Positions 36,996 to 45,822 of a stretch of DNA of 64,000 nt are shown piece by piece (position 1 is the stretch's first letter; each line of letters opens with the position of its first letter). The notes below the pieces were generated by a model. The model ran no database searches, had not been told where the DNA came from, and worked only from the letters and a program-made list of their open reading frames with translations. The stretch lies in contig JANQJV010000183.1 of the NCBI GenBank assembly GCA_028281465.1, positions 1 to 64,000 on the forward strand, given 5' to 3'. Origin of the DNA: Azospirillaceae bacterium (GTDB lineage Bacteria > Pseudomonadota > Alphaproteobacteria > Azospirillales > Azospirillaceae). The translations under genes were made by a program, and so were the position numbers.

Positions 36996-38156
36996 ATGAT
37001 GAGCCCGAGCCGTTATCTCAGCCGGATGATTCTTTTCCTGTTCGCAGCCGGCACCATTGCTGCAATCCTGTTTCCGGCCATCGAAGACGCCTTCGTGACC
37101 AATGTGGGATTGAACGGTACGATCCTCGCCGTGCTCCTGCTCGGCGTCGTCTACATATTCCGCACCGTCCTCATGCTCGGCCCGGAAGTCCGCTGGCTCA
37201 GGCAATTTCAGGCGGCCCAGCAGGGAGCAATGCAGCGTCCGCGCCGGGATGTGCATCCTAAGCTGCTCGCACCCATGGCGCGTATGCTGGGTGAGCGCAA
37301 GACACGAATCTCGTTGTCGGCCCTTTCCATGCGCTCGGTGCTGGACGGCATTGGCGCCCGCCTGGACGAATCCCGCGAAGTTTCCCGGTATCTGATTGGC
37401 CTGTTGATCTTCCTCGGTTTGCTCGGCACGTTTTGGGGCCTGCTTCAAACGGTCCGCTCCGTCGGCGACGTCATCGGCACGCTGTCGGTTGCCGGCGGAG
37501 ACATGGCGATCATGTTCAGCAACCTGCAGGACGGTCTGCAGGAACCGTTGAATGGCATGGGGACGGCCTTCAGTTCATCGCTGTTTGGGTTGGCCGGATC
37601 GCTCGTTCTGGGATTTCTTGAACTGCAGGCCACCCAAGCGCAGAACCGATTCTTCCAGGACGTGGAAGACTGGTTGTCTGGTGCAACCCGCTTGTCGAGC
37701 GGTGCCGGATCGGTCGACGCCGACCAGTCGGTTCCGGCCTATATCCAGGCCTTGCTGGAACAGACGGCGGAAAACATCGATTCCCTGCAGCGGACGACGG
37801 CCCAGGCTGAAGAGGGTCGGCGGATCGCCAATGCCAACCTGATGACGCTGACCGAGAAGTTGAGCACCCTCACCGATCAGATGCGCGCCGAACAGAGCCT
37901 GATGATGCGATTGGCCGAGAGCCTTCTGGAGTTGAAGCCCATGGTGCAGCGGTTAGCTGAAGTGGCGACCACCAGCGGGTTCGGCGTCGACGACGCCACA
38001 CGCCAGCACATCCGCAATATCGATGTCATGTTGGCCCGTTTGAATGACGAGGTGGCGCTCGGCCGCACGCAATCGGTTCAAGAGATCCGCAGCGACATCA
38101 AGCTGATCGCCCGGACCATCGCCGCCCTCGCCGAGGAAGCCGAACACCAAAGCTGA
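36996..38156 (+). CDS. MotA/TolQ/ExbB-family proton-channel-like protein
   Basis: A 386-residue inner-membrane protein with four predicted helices: ~10-28, ~39-62, ~132-153 and ~187-212. The last two carry the family signatures LGLLGTFWGLLQTV and GMGTAFSSSLFGLAGSLVLGF. The C-terminal ~170 residues are cytoplasmic and predicted to be helical or coiled. The topology fits the MotA/TolQ family, but the large cytoplasmic loop of MotA and its charged rotor-contact residues are not evident. This, plus the distance from flagellar genes and the unusual partner, argues against a flagellar stator. The MotB-like gene starts 13 bp after its stop, so they form one unit and probably one complex. Confidence 0.82.
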   Translation: MMSPSRYLSRMILFLFAAGTIAAILFPAIEDAFVTNVGLNGTILAVLLLGVVYIFRTVLMLGPEVRWLRQFQAAQQGAMQRPRRDVHPKLLAPMARMLGERKTRISLSALSMRSVLDGIGARLDESREVSRYLIGLLIFLGLLGTFWGLLQTVRSVGDVIGTLSVAGGDMAIMFSNLQDGLQEPLNGMGTAFSSSLFGLAGSLVLGFLELQATQAQNRFFQDVEDWLSGATRLSSGAGSVDADQSVPAYIQALLEQTAENIDSLQRTTAQAEEGRRIANANLMTLTEKLSTLTDQMRAEQSLMMRLAESLLELKPMVQRLAEVATTSGFGVDDATRQHIRNIDVMLARLNDEVALGRTQSVQEIRSDIKLIARTIAALAEEAEHQS

Positions 38157-38168
38157 TCACCCGGATCC

Positions 38169-40058
38169 ATGCAGCCAACAGCCCGCCGCTCGGCACAACG
38201 TGCGATCAACATTTGGCCAGGATGGGTGGACGCCCTGTCGTCCCTTATCATGGTCATCATCTTCATGTTGCTGATTTTCGTCGTGGCGCAGTTCTTCCTC
38301 GCCAACGCGCTCACCGGTCGCGACCAGGCCCTGATGCGCCTGACCCAGCGGGTGGACGAAGTGTCTGGATTGCTCACGGTCGAACGGCAAGCCAACGCGG
38401 ATTTGCAGATCAGCGTGACGCAGCTCTCCGATCAGCTCCAGCAGGCCATGACTGATCGGGAGGAGATGGCCTCGGCGATCCGCCGGTTCGAACAGGAACG
38501 CGCGACTCTGGTGGCGAGCGTGGAGGCGCTGACCGGGCGCAGCAGTTCCCTGGCGACGCGTTTGGACTCGGCCAATTCCGGTCTCGCGGAGGCCGCGTCA
38601 GTGTTGGAAGAGAACAGCGCCCGGATCGACCGGCAAATGCGGGAAATCGCCAGTTTGCAGGGGGATGTTCAGGCCTTGCGCGCGGTCCGGGCAGAGTTGG
38701 AGGGGGATGTTGCCGAGTTGGCCCAGGTCGAAGCGACGCTGCGCGGCGAACTGGATCGGTTGGACCGCCAGTTGGTCGCCGCCGTCCTGGCCGGGGACGA
38801 GCTCCGGGTTCAACTGGACGCGGCGGAACAGCGCGAGGTCGCTCTGCGCGATCAAGTGACCTTATCCGACCAGAAACGCCAGATCCTGCTCGAACGCATC
38901 GCCGGTCTGGATACGGCGTTGGAGGCCGAACGGGCCCAGGTGGTTGAGGCGCAGGAGGCGCTGCGGTTGTCGGACGCCGATCGGGCGGAGCTGCGTACAG
39001 TCCTATCCGATCTCCGCGCACGGCTGGGCGAAAGCGACGGGGCACGCGGGGCCATGGCTGAGCGTGTCGCTGCGGCCGAACGAGCGCAAGCCGGGCTTGC
39101 CGAGACATTGGCACTGTCGCAGGCGCGCACCGAGGACTTGATCGCCGAGATGCGTGATCTTCGGCAGGCGCTGCAGGCGGCCGAGGATCGTGGCGCTGTT
39201 CTCGCTGAAGAAGTGCGCCTGACAGAACGGCAGCGCCAGGCGGTGCTGCACGAGCTCGGCACGGTGCGTGACCGAACCATGGCGCTCGAAACGCGGTTGG
39301 CGGAGGCGCAGGAGCGCACGATGTTGGCACAGCGTAGGCTCGAGGCGCGCGCCATCCGCATTGCCGACCTGGAGCAAATCGTCGCCGCCACGCGGGCGGA
39401 ACACACACAGGAACAAAAAGAAAGTGACGCGGCGCGAACCCGGTCGGAAGCATTGAGCGATCGTATTGCGCAATTGCAGGAGGAGTTGGCACGGCTAACC
39501 GCGGCACTGCAGGAGTCGGAAGCAACGGTGGTCAGCCAGCGGATGGAAATCGGGGACCTGGGCCAGCGACTCAATCTGGCCCTGGCCTCTCGGGTCGAGG
39601 AATTGGCTGCTTACCGTTCCGAATTCTTTGGACGATTGCGCGGTGCTTTGGGAAACCGCGATGAAATTCGCGTGGTCGGCGACCGGTTCGTGTTCCAATC
39701 GGAAGTTCTGTTCGCCAGCGGATCGGCAACGCTAGAGGCTGCTGGCGAGCGCCAACTCGAAGGTTTGGCCCGGACATTGCTCGAGATTTCCAGGACCATC
39801 CCGACGGAACTGGATTGGATTCTGCGCGTGGACGGTCATACCGACCGGCGGCCGATCAACTCGCCCCGTTTCCCCTCCAACTGGGAGTTGTCTGCCGCCC
39901 GTGCCATCTCCGTGGTCAAACACCTGATCGAGCGCGGCATTTCGGCCGAGCGCTTGGCCGCAGCCGGTTTTGGCGAATTTCAGCCCATCGATGCCGGCAT
40001 CAGCGCGGCCGCACTCGCCCGCAACCGACGCATTGAGCTCCGGCTCGATCAACGCTGA
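38169..40058 (+). CDS. MotB-like protein with long coiled coil and OmpA domain
   Basis: A 629-residue protein. One N-terminal membrane helix (residues ~22-45) starts with a conserved-position aspartate, Asp21 in WVDALSSLIMVIIF, equivalent to the proton-carrying Asp of MotB. About 430 residues of near-continuous coiled coil follow (~50-480), rich in Ala, Glu, Arg and Gln. The C-terminus, ~515-629, is an OmpA/MotB peptidoglycan-binding domain with VDGHTDRRPINSPRFPSNWELSAARA. Flagellar MotB is about half this length. With the MotA-like partner it would form an ion-driven complex that spans a wide periplasm or reaches the cell wall. Similar pairs occur in other alphaproteobacteria, but I know no established role. 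Confidence 0.85.
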   Translation: MQPTARRSAQRAINIWPGWVDALSSLIMVIIFMLLIFVVAQFFLANALTGRDQALMRLTQRVDEVSGLLTVERQANADLQISVTQLSDQLQQAMTDREEMASAIRRFEQERATLVASVEALTGRSSSLATRLDSANSGLAEAASVLEENSARIDRQMREIASLQGDVQALRAVRAELEGDVAELAQVEATLRGELDRLDRQLVAAVLAGDELRVQLDAAEQREVALRDQVTLSDQKRQILLERIAGLDTALEAERAQVVEAQEALRLSDADRAELRTVLSDLRARLGESDGARGAMAERVAAAERAQAGLAETLALSQARTEDLIAEMRDLRQALQAAEDRGAVLAEEVRLTERQRQAVLHELGTVRDRTMALETRLAEAQERTMLAQRRLEARAIRIADLEQIVAATRAEHTQEQKESDAARTRSEALSDRIAQLQEELARLTAALQESEATVVSQRMEIGDLGQRLNLALASRVEELAAYRSEFFGRLRGALGNRDEIRVVGDRFVFQSEVLFASGSATLEAAGERQLEGLARTLLEISRTIPTELDWILRVDGHTDRRPINSPRFPSNWELSAARAISVVKHLIERGISAERLAAAGFGEFQPIDAGISAAALARNRRIELRLDQR

Positions 40059-40090
40059 GCGCTGGCGTGGCATCGGCGGCAAGGGCGATT

Positions 40091-41935
40091 TTACTCGGCT
40101 GCGACCGGTTCGGGTAGCGTATCTGCAGCCTTCCTTGACTCCGTGAACTGGAGCTTGGCGAGGCGGGCGTACAACCCACCCTCCGCCAGCAAGGAGTCGT
40201 GTGTCCCGCTGGCGACGACGCGCCCCTGATCTAGCACAACAATCCGATCAGCACGGCGGACGGTTGCCAGGCGATGGGCGATGATGACCGTGGTCCGTCC
40301 TACCATCAGGCCATCCAGGGCGGCCTGTACCATGCGTTCGCTTTCCGCATCCAGGGCCGATGTGGCTTCATCCAGCAGCAGGATCGGCGGATTTTGGAGG
40401 ATGGCGCGGGCAATGGCGATGCGCTGTCGCTGACCGCCCGACAGCCGAACACCCTTTTCGCCCAAATGGGTGTCAAGGCCGTGCGGCAGGGCATCCAGGA
40501 ACGTCAGGGCATGGGCTGCTTCCGCCGCCGTGCGCACGCGGCGATCATTGGCGTCTGGCTGGCCGTAGCGAATGTTCTCGCGCGCGCTGGTGGAAAAAAT
40601 GACCGGATCCTGTGGCACCAGCCCAATGTGTCGGCGGAGTGTGGCCGGGTCGACCCGGCGAATGTCGGTGTCGCCAATGCGAATGGCACCGCTCTGGGGA
40701 TCGTAGAACCGAAGCAAGAGCTGGAACACGGTTGTCTTGCCGGCACCGCTCGGTCCGACCACGGCCAGCGTCTCGCCGGGGGCGACCGTTAACCGGACGC
40801 CGTCCAGCGCCGACCGGTCGGGACGGGACGGGTAATGGAAGCGCACGTCGACGAAGTGAATCGGGTGCCGCTGCGGGTCCGGTAAGGGGACCGGATGGGC
40901 CGGTGGGACGATGTCCGGTTTTGTATCCATGATGTCAATCAGGCGCTCGGTGGCGCCCGCGGCCCGTTGCACGTCGCCAATCACTTCGCTAATCGCGCCG
41001 ACGGCACCGGCCACCACGGCGGCATACAGCACGAAGGCGGACAGGTCGCCGGCTGTGATCCGGCCCGTCAAAACGTCATGACCGCCAATCCACAAGATGA
41101 CGCCGATGGCGCCGAAGACGAGCAGGATCACCACCGCCGTGAGCAAGGCCCGGGCCCGCACCCGGTCGATGGCGCTCGTGAAGGCGCGTTCGGTCCGTGC
41201 GGCGAACTGGTTGCGCTCCGCCGTTTCCTGGGTGAACGCCTGGACCGTGCGAATCGCCGACAGGGTCTCGTCCACTTGGCTGCCGACATCGGCGATGCGG
41301 TCTTGACTGATGCGCGACAGCGTGCGCACTCGCCGGCCGAACACCATGATCGGCACCACGAGCAGCGGCACGACCAAGAACACCAGCCCGGTGAGCCGCC
41401 CACTGGTGACCAACAACATGACGGTGCCGCCGACCAGCAGCAACAGGTTGCGCAACGCCACCGAGGCCGAGGAACCGATCACGGTTTGCAGCAACGTCGT
41501 GTCAGTCGTGACGCGCGAGAGCATCTCACCAGTCGAGGTGACCTCGAAGAACGCCGGACTCTGGCGCAGGAGGTGATCGTAAACGTCGCGGCGCAGATCG
41601 GCGACCACGCGCTCGCCCAGCCAGGAGACGAGATAGAACCGGGCGTAGGTAGCCAGCGCCAACAGGACGACCACGCCGAGGAGGACCAACAGAGCCCGGT
41701 CGAGCAAGCCCTCGTCGCCGGTGGCGAACCCCTGATCGACAAGGACTCGCAGACCCTGGCCGAGACCGAGAACGGTGCCGGCGGCAACGGTCAGAGCCAG
41801 CGCGGCACCCGCGACCGGCCATCGGTATGGTTTCAGGTACGGGACCAGCCGGCGCAGCGGTCGGAGATTGCGGACCGGACGGGTCTGGTGCCTGGCGTGA
41901 CCGTCGGGCGCGGTGTGGGGCGACGGATCGGGCAT
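40091..41935 (-). CDS. ABC transporter, fused permease/ATPase (MsbA/LmrA-like exporter)
   Basis: A 614-residue half-transporter that would act as a dimer in the inner membrane. Six transmembrane helices occupy residues ~30-320. The ATPase domain has Walker A GPSGAGKTT, Q-loop VPQDPVIFS, signature LSGGQRQRIAIARA, Walker B ILLLDEATSALD and H-loop IIAHRLATV. The sequence fits multidrug or lipid exporters. The substrate is unknown; a lipid A or lipid flippase role is possible but not shown. A TTG at 41953 is an alternative start. The gene is divergent from rpmE and convergent with the MotB-like gene, 32 bp apart. Confidence 0.9.
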   Translation of the reverse strand: MPDPSPHTAPDGHARHQTRPVRNLRPLRRLVPYLKPYRWPVAGAALALTVAAGTVLGLGQGLRVLVDQGFATGDEGLLDRALLVLLGVVVLLALATYARFYLVSWLGERVVADLRRDVYDHLLRQSPAFFEVTSTGEMLSRVTTDTTLLQTVIGSSASVALRNLLLLVGGTVMLLVTSGRLTGLVFLVVPLLVVPIMVFGRRVRTLSRISQDRIADVGSQVDETLSAIRTVQAFTQETAERNQFAARTERAFTSAIDRVRARALLTAVVILLVFGAIGVILWIGGHDVLTGRITAGDLSAFVLYAAVVAGAVGAISEVIGDVQRAAGATERLIDIMDTKPDIVPPAHPVPLPDPQRHPIHFVDVRFHYPSRPDRSALDGVRLTVAPGETLAVVGPSGAGKTTVFQLLLRFYDPQSGAIRIGDTDIRRVDPATLRRHIGLVPQDPVIFSTSARENIRYGQPDANDRRVRTAAEAAHALTFLDALPHGLDTHLGEKGVRLSGGQRQRIAIARAILQNPPILLLDEATSALDAESERMVQAALDGLMVGRTTVIIAHRLATVRRADRIVVLDQGRVVASGTHDSLLAEGGLYARLAKLQFTESRKAADTLPEPVAAE

Positions 41936-42262
41936 GGCGGATTCGCGGAACAAGGCCGAAGTCCCGTGCTGAGGGGAGGAATGCGCGGTCAGGATATGGC
42001 AGCCGCTGCAATTGGAGGCAAACCAGAAAGGTGGCCTCGGCGTGGCGACCCGATCACGGTCACCTTGCGCTTCCGGGTCAATGTCGGCTATTAACCCGTC
42101 TTTGGCCAGCAGAGCAGATGCGGTCTATCATCAGCCGGCGGACGTGCCGCGCCGGCTGTGTTGTCGTGCATGTACGCATGGACGGCGGTCGGGGTGACCG
42201 ACGGACCCATGCAGGGAGCCACGCGGCGCAGCGAAACGAGGTAACACGAAAGGTCGCCGACA
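41936..42262. other. Divergent promoter region, ABC exporter / rpmE
   Basis: A 327-base gap with no gene. A possible rpmE promoter on the plus strand is TTGCGC (42065-42070) with an 18-bp spacer and TATTAA (42089-42094); this is a loose match. Several GC-rich inverted repeats lie between 42130 and 42230 and could form leader-RNA structure before rpmE, but no ribosomal-protein leader motif is recognised. Confidence 0.4.
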
Positions 42263-42487
42263 ATGAAAGACGGTATCCATCCTGACTACCACCAGATTAC
42301 GGTCATCATGACCGATGGATCAGAGTTCACGACGCGCAGTACCTATGGAAAGAAGGGCGACTCGTTGCGTTTGGACATCGATCCGAAATCCCATCCGGCC
42401 TGGACCGGGGTACAGAAACTCATCGACACCGGGGGCCAGATTGCCAAGTTCAACCGCCGGTTCGCCAATTTCAAACTCAAGAAGTAG
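42263..42487 (+). CDS. rpmE: 50S ribosomal protein L31
   Basis: A 74-residue L31. It starts [14 protein letters not shown] and contains the conserved [14 protein letters not shown] and [12 protein letters not shown] segments. It has no cysteines, so it is the zinc-independent (C-minus) form usual in alphaproteobacteria. Its stop codon lies inside the 3' end of the convergent DUF1465 gene, an 11-bp tail overlap. Confidence 0.97.
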   Translation: MKDGIHPDYHQITVIMTDGSEFTTRSTYGKKGDSLRLDIDPKSHPAWTGVQKLIDTGGQIAKFNRRFANFKLKK

Positions 42488-42914
42488 CCGGCAACGCAAG
42501 GGCTGCACTGCTCGCTTGGACGTTGGCGCGCACCATTTCGTCCAAGCGGGAGATGCGCATGTACAGACGGTGGCTGCGGTCCAGAAGACTGCGCAGCCCA
42601 TTCGGTAGTTCGCTGTTCTCCGGTCCCGACGGATCGGAGCAGATCGCGCCTCCTGACAGGGCATAGTCTTCACTAGCCGCCTGTTCACTGGTGATTTCCC
42701 CGGCATGGACTGCCTTTTGCGCGAGGAGCCACGCCATGCACTGGGTGAGCCGGCTGGTGACGCGCATGGATTCAAAGCTGATCTGCAGGCGGGCATGCGG
42801 AGGCAATTGGCGTTGGTCCGTGGATTGATGATAAGTAATATAATTTCTTGTTTCGATTAGCAAAGAAAACGTCTCATCGTAAGTTCTGCTAAAAAACGCG
42901 GTTGGCTTGGTCAT
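42477..42914 (-). CDS. DUF1465 family protein
   Basis: A 145-residue alphaproteobacteria-specific protein that starts [26 protein letters not shown], the recognisable DUF1465 N-terminus. The body is helical ([37 protein letters not shown]), and no enzymatic motif is visible. It is probably cytoplasmic and has no settled function that I can name. The start at 42914 is preferred over an upstream in-frame ATG because it matches the family; GAGGAGACC provides a ribosome-binding site. It overlaps rpmE tail to tail by 11 bp. Confidence 0.85.
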   Translation of the reverse strand: MTKPTAFFSRTYDETFSLLIETRNYITYHQSTDQRQLPPHARLQISFESMRVTSRLTQCMAWLLAQKAVHAGEITSEQAASEDYALSGGAICSDPSGPENSELPNGLRSLLDRSHRLYMRISRLDEMVRANVQASSAALALPATS

Positions 42915-43327
42915 GGTCTCCTCCTCGGTGTCTTGGTCCAGAGCCATGGCCCAAACCTTTCCAATCCATTACGTCGGTCGCTGACCCCCAGCCGTGCGTG
43001 CCAAGCGGCGGATTCGATGACGCAAGACCTATACCCTACGGAAACAGATAGGTCGGCGTAAACATTTGCGCATCCCCGTGCCCCCGGGAGCGGCCGTTCG
43101 AATGCTGTGGAACGTCCTGTCGTTCTGGTCGGATGCCGTGCGGTCAGGGCTTGCCGACCCGGAAAGTTCTACCCGGCAGGGGCATGCCGAACCAGGTCGA
43201 CGAGACACCGCATCCCCGTTCAGATTGTTGATTTAGATCGTTTTTTTGAATGGCATGGGGTTTGCCAATCGGGGTGCAGAAGCGATCGGCGGTTCCGGTC
43301 GCGCACCACGCTCGGTTGGGAACGATC
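42915..43327. other. Divergent regulatory region, DUF1465 / flgF
   Basis: A 413-base gap with no supported gene. It contains the sigma-54 promoter for flgF at 43251 and, about 20 bp upstream of that, an IHF-like AT-rich stretch (TTGATT at 43228-43233 followed by a T7 run at 43241-43247). The rest shows no clear feature. Confidence 0.6.
43251..43266 (+). promoter_or_regulatory. Sigma-54 promoter for flgF operon
   Basis: TGGCATGGGGTTTGCC matches the sigma-54 consensus TGGCAC-N5-TTGC, with GG and GC exactly 10 bp apart. Transcription would begin near 43278, 50 bp before the flgF start. The AT-rich DNA just upstream, with an IHF-like site at 43221-43233, suits an enhancer-dependent promoter. Caulobacter class II flagellar promoters have this architecture. 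Confidence 0.8.
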
Positions 43328-44059
43328 ATGCAGACTCCGATCTACCTCGCCCTGTCGCGCCAGGCCGCGTTACGGACGCAGATGGACGTGATCGCGAACA
43401 ACATTGCGAATGCCAATACCCCCGGATTCAAGCAGCAACGGGTGCAATTCGTCGAGTTTCTGTCGCGACCCGCGCCCCGTGAAGAGCTTTCCTTCGTGGT
43501 CGACCGCGCGGTTCGCCGGGATTTGACCAACGGATCGCTCACCTCCACCGGCAATCCGTTCGATCTGGCGCTTCAGGGACCCGGGTATTTCGCCGTGGAT
43601 ACGGTGAACGGGCCGCGCTACACGCGGGCCGGCCGATTCGAGCTCAATGACCAACGCGAAGTCGTGAACCACGCTGGGCTGCCTCTCCTCGGGGGTGACG
43701 ACCAGGCGATCGTCATTCCGCCGGACGTCGCGACGGTGCGCATCAACCATGCCGGCGAGCTGTTCGACGAGGCCAATCCGCAGGCGGTGCTTGGTCGGAT
43801 CAAGGTGGTCGGCTTCGAGAACGAACAGGCGCTCCTGGAAGTGGGAGGTGGGTTATACACGACCGACCAGGAACCCGGCGCCGCACCGGAAGAGACAAGT
43901 GTTCAACAAGGTACAATAGAAGATTCGAATGTACAGCCGGTCGTTGAGATGACTCGAATGATTGAGACGTTGCGCTCATACCAGAGTGCCCAGAACCTGG
44001 GCCGCAGCGAGCATGAGCGTCTCCGCGGAGCCCTCACGCGCCTTGGCCGCACGACTTAA
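43328..44059 (+). CDS. flgF: Flagellar basal-body rod protein FlgF
   Basis: The proximal-rod subunit FlgF, 243 residues. It starts MQTPIYLALSRQAALRTQMDVIANNIANANTPGFK, which contains the rod-family N-terminal signature. It ends with the matching C-terminal coiled segment (EMTRMIETLRSYQSAQN). First gene of a flgF-flgG-flgA-flgH unit driven by the sigma-54 promoter at 43251. flgG begins 10 bp after its stop. Confidence 0.96.
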   Translation: MQTPIYLALSRQAALRTQMDVIANNIANANTPGFKQQRVQFVEFLSRPAPREELSFVVDRAVRRDLTNGSLTSTGNPFDLALQGPGYFAVDTVNGPRYTRAGRFELNDQREVVNHAGLPLLGGDDQAIVIPPDVATVRINHAGELFDEANPQAVLGRIKVVGFENEQALLEVGGGLYTTDQEPGAAPEETSVQQGTIEDSNVQPVVEMTRMIETLRSYQSAQNLGRSEHERLRGALTRLGRTT

Positions 44060-44069
44060 GGAGGAAGAT

Positions 44070-44855
44070 ATGCGCAGCCTTGCCATCGGCGCGACCGGCA
44101 TGCTGGCCCAGCAGCTCAATGTTGAGGTCATTTCCAATAACATTGCCAACAGTTCGACCACTGGTTACAAGCGCCAACGCGTCGATTTCCAGGATCTTCT
44201 GTACCAGAACATGCGTCGAATCGGCTCGACGTCGTCCGATGCCGGCACCATCCTACCGTCCGGTGTTCAGGTCGGCGCCGGTGTTCGCCCGGCCGCTGTG
44301 TACCGGATCAACGAGCAAGGCAACATTACGGTCACCGACAACAAGCTCGACTTGGCCATCAATGGACGTGGTTACTTCCAGATCACCCTGCCCAACGGCG
44401 ATACGGCCTACACCCGGTCGGGTTCATTTCAGTTGAGCGCCGACGGGCAGGTGGTGACGGCCGACGGCTTCGTTCTTCAGCCTGGCGTCGCCATTCCGCC
44501 GGAAACTGTTGACATCACAGTCAGTTCGACCGGTCTCGTGCAGGCGAAGCTGGATGGCCAGGTTGCTCCGCAGGACGTGGGACAACTGCAGCTCGCCGTC
44601 TTCGCCAACGACGCCGGCCTGGAAGCGATCGGTAACAACCTGCTCCTCGAGACGCCGTCGTCGGGAGCCCCGGTTGCCGCCAACCCGGGCGATCCGGGTG
44701 CCGGTCGGCTCATCCAGGGGGCGTTGGAAACGGCAAACGTCAATATCGTTCAGGAAATCACCACGTTGATCACGGCGCAGCGTGCGTACGAAATGAACTC
44801 ACGTGTCATCCGGACCACGGACGAGATGATGCAGACCGTCGGTCAGCTCCGATAA
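44070..44855 (+). CDS. flgG: Flagellar distal rod protein FlgG
   Basis: The major distal-rod subunit, 261 residues. It starts MRSLAIGATGMLAQQLNVEVISNNIANSSTTGYKRQR, ends SRVIRTTDEMMQTVGQLR and has a perfect AAGGAGGA ribosome-binding site. The insert DLLYQNMRRIGSTSSDAGTILPSGVQVG is the FlgG-specific stretch that distinguishes it from FlgF. Rod subunits are exported through the type III apparatus without cleavage. Confidence 0.97.
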   Translation: MRSLAIGATGMLAQQLNVEVISNNIANSSTTGYKRQRVDFQDLLYQNMRRIGSTSSDAGTILPSGVQVGAGVRPAAVYRINEQGNITVTDNKLDLAINGRGYFQITLPNGDTAYTRSGSFQLSADGQVVTADGFVLQPGVAIPPETVDITVSSTGLVQAKLDGQVAPQDVGQLQLAVFANDAGLEAIGNNLLLETPSSGAPVAANPGDPGAGRLIQGALETANVNIVQEITTLITAQRAYEMNSRVIRTTDEMMQTVGQLR

Positions 44856-44869
44856 GGGAGGGTCCCGTC

Positions 44870-45808
44870 ATGCGTGTTGCGATCGCTCTTGTCGCTGCGG
44901 TTCTTGTTGTCGGCGTCAGCATCCCTGGCGAAGCCACTCGCCTCCGCCCGGAGGTGACCGTGTCCGACGACAGCATTCGGTTGGGCGACTTGTTCGCCGA
45001 TCTACCGTCCGGTGCGGATCGGGTCGCCACCCGAGCTCCGGCACCGGGAAGTTCGGTTGTTCTCGATGCCCAATTCCTCAACCGTGTTGCCCGCGTGTTC
45101 CGGTTGAACTGGACCACCGACGGTTTCGACGACCAGGTGGTGGTGCACCGGGCCAGCCAGGTGATCGGCTCGGCGGCGATGACCGACGCGCTGTTGCCCG
45201 AGTTGTCACGCCACCTGCCTGTGGCCCGAATCGACGTGATTTTCGATCGGCCCGACCTGGAGGTGCACCTGCCCGTCACCTCGGTGCCGCGCATCCGCGT
45301 CGAGTACCTGGATTTCCGTGCCTTGCAGCAGCGCTTCCGGGCTCGTCTGATCGTCGGAAGTGGCCGCGATCTGCAGCGCATTCAGGTATCGGGAAGAGCC
45401 ATCGGTCGCATGGAAGTGCCGGTTTTGGTTCGCTTTGTGCGCCCCGGCGAAGCGATCGAAGGCGATGCCATCGCTTGGCTCGAGACTCGATACGAATCGT
45501 CGCACAGCGACATCATCCGGTCCGAAGCTGAGCTGATTGGCAAGACGCCACGGCGAGCCGTCCCACTCAATCGACCCTTGCGCCATCGTGACTTCCAGGC
45601 ACCGCGGCTGGTCGATCGAGGTGACCTGGTCACTGTGGTGCTGCAGACCCGCTCCATGACGCTCAGCACCCAGGGTCGGGCCCTGGACCGGGGAGGGCGC
45701 GGTGACGTCATCCGGGTCGTCAATACGCAAAGCAACCGCACCGTCGAAGCCACGGTCACCGCGCCTGGTCGCGTCACCGTCGGACCGTTCGCGGCGGCGA
45801 TCAATTGA
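44870..45808 (+). CDS. flgA: Flagellar P-ring assembly chaperone FlgA
   Basis: A 312-residue periplasmic chaperone for FlgI assembly into the P ring. It has a Sec signal peptide (MRVAIALVAAVLVVGVSIPGEA). The C-terminal SAF-like region (RFVRPGEAIEGDAIAWLETRY; VDRGDLVTVVLQTRSMTLSTQGRALDRG) is typical. The N-terminal ~150 residues are longer than in the short enteric FlgA and match the long alphaproteobacterial form. The flgA stop is followed within 20 bp by the flgH start, which fits co-translation. Confidence 0.93.
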   Translation: MRVAIALVAAVLVVGVSIPGEATRLRPEVTVSDDSIRLGDLFADLPSGADRVATRAPAPGSSVVLDAQFLNRVARVFRLNWTTDGFDDQVVVHRASQVIGSAAMTDALLPELSRHLPVARIDVIFDRPDLEVHLPVTSVPRIRVEYLDFRALQQRFRARLIVGSGRDLQRIQVSGRAIGRMEVPVLVRFVRPGEAIEGDAIAWLETRYESSHSDIIRSEAELIGKTPRRAVPLNRPLRHRDFQAPRLVDRGDLVTVVLQTRSMTLSTQGRALDRGGRGDVIRVVNTQSNRTVEATVTAPGRVTVGPFAAAIN

Positions 45809-45822
45809 AGGGAACCCAAGCC

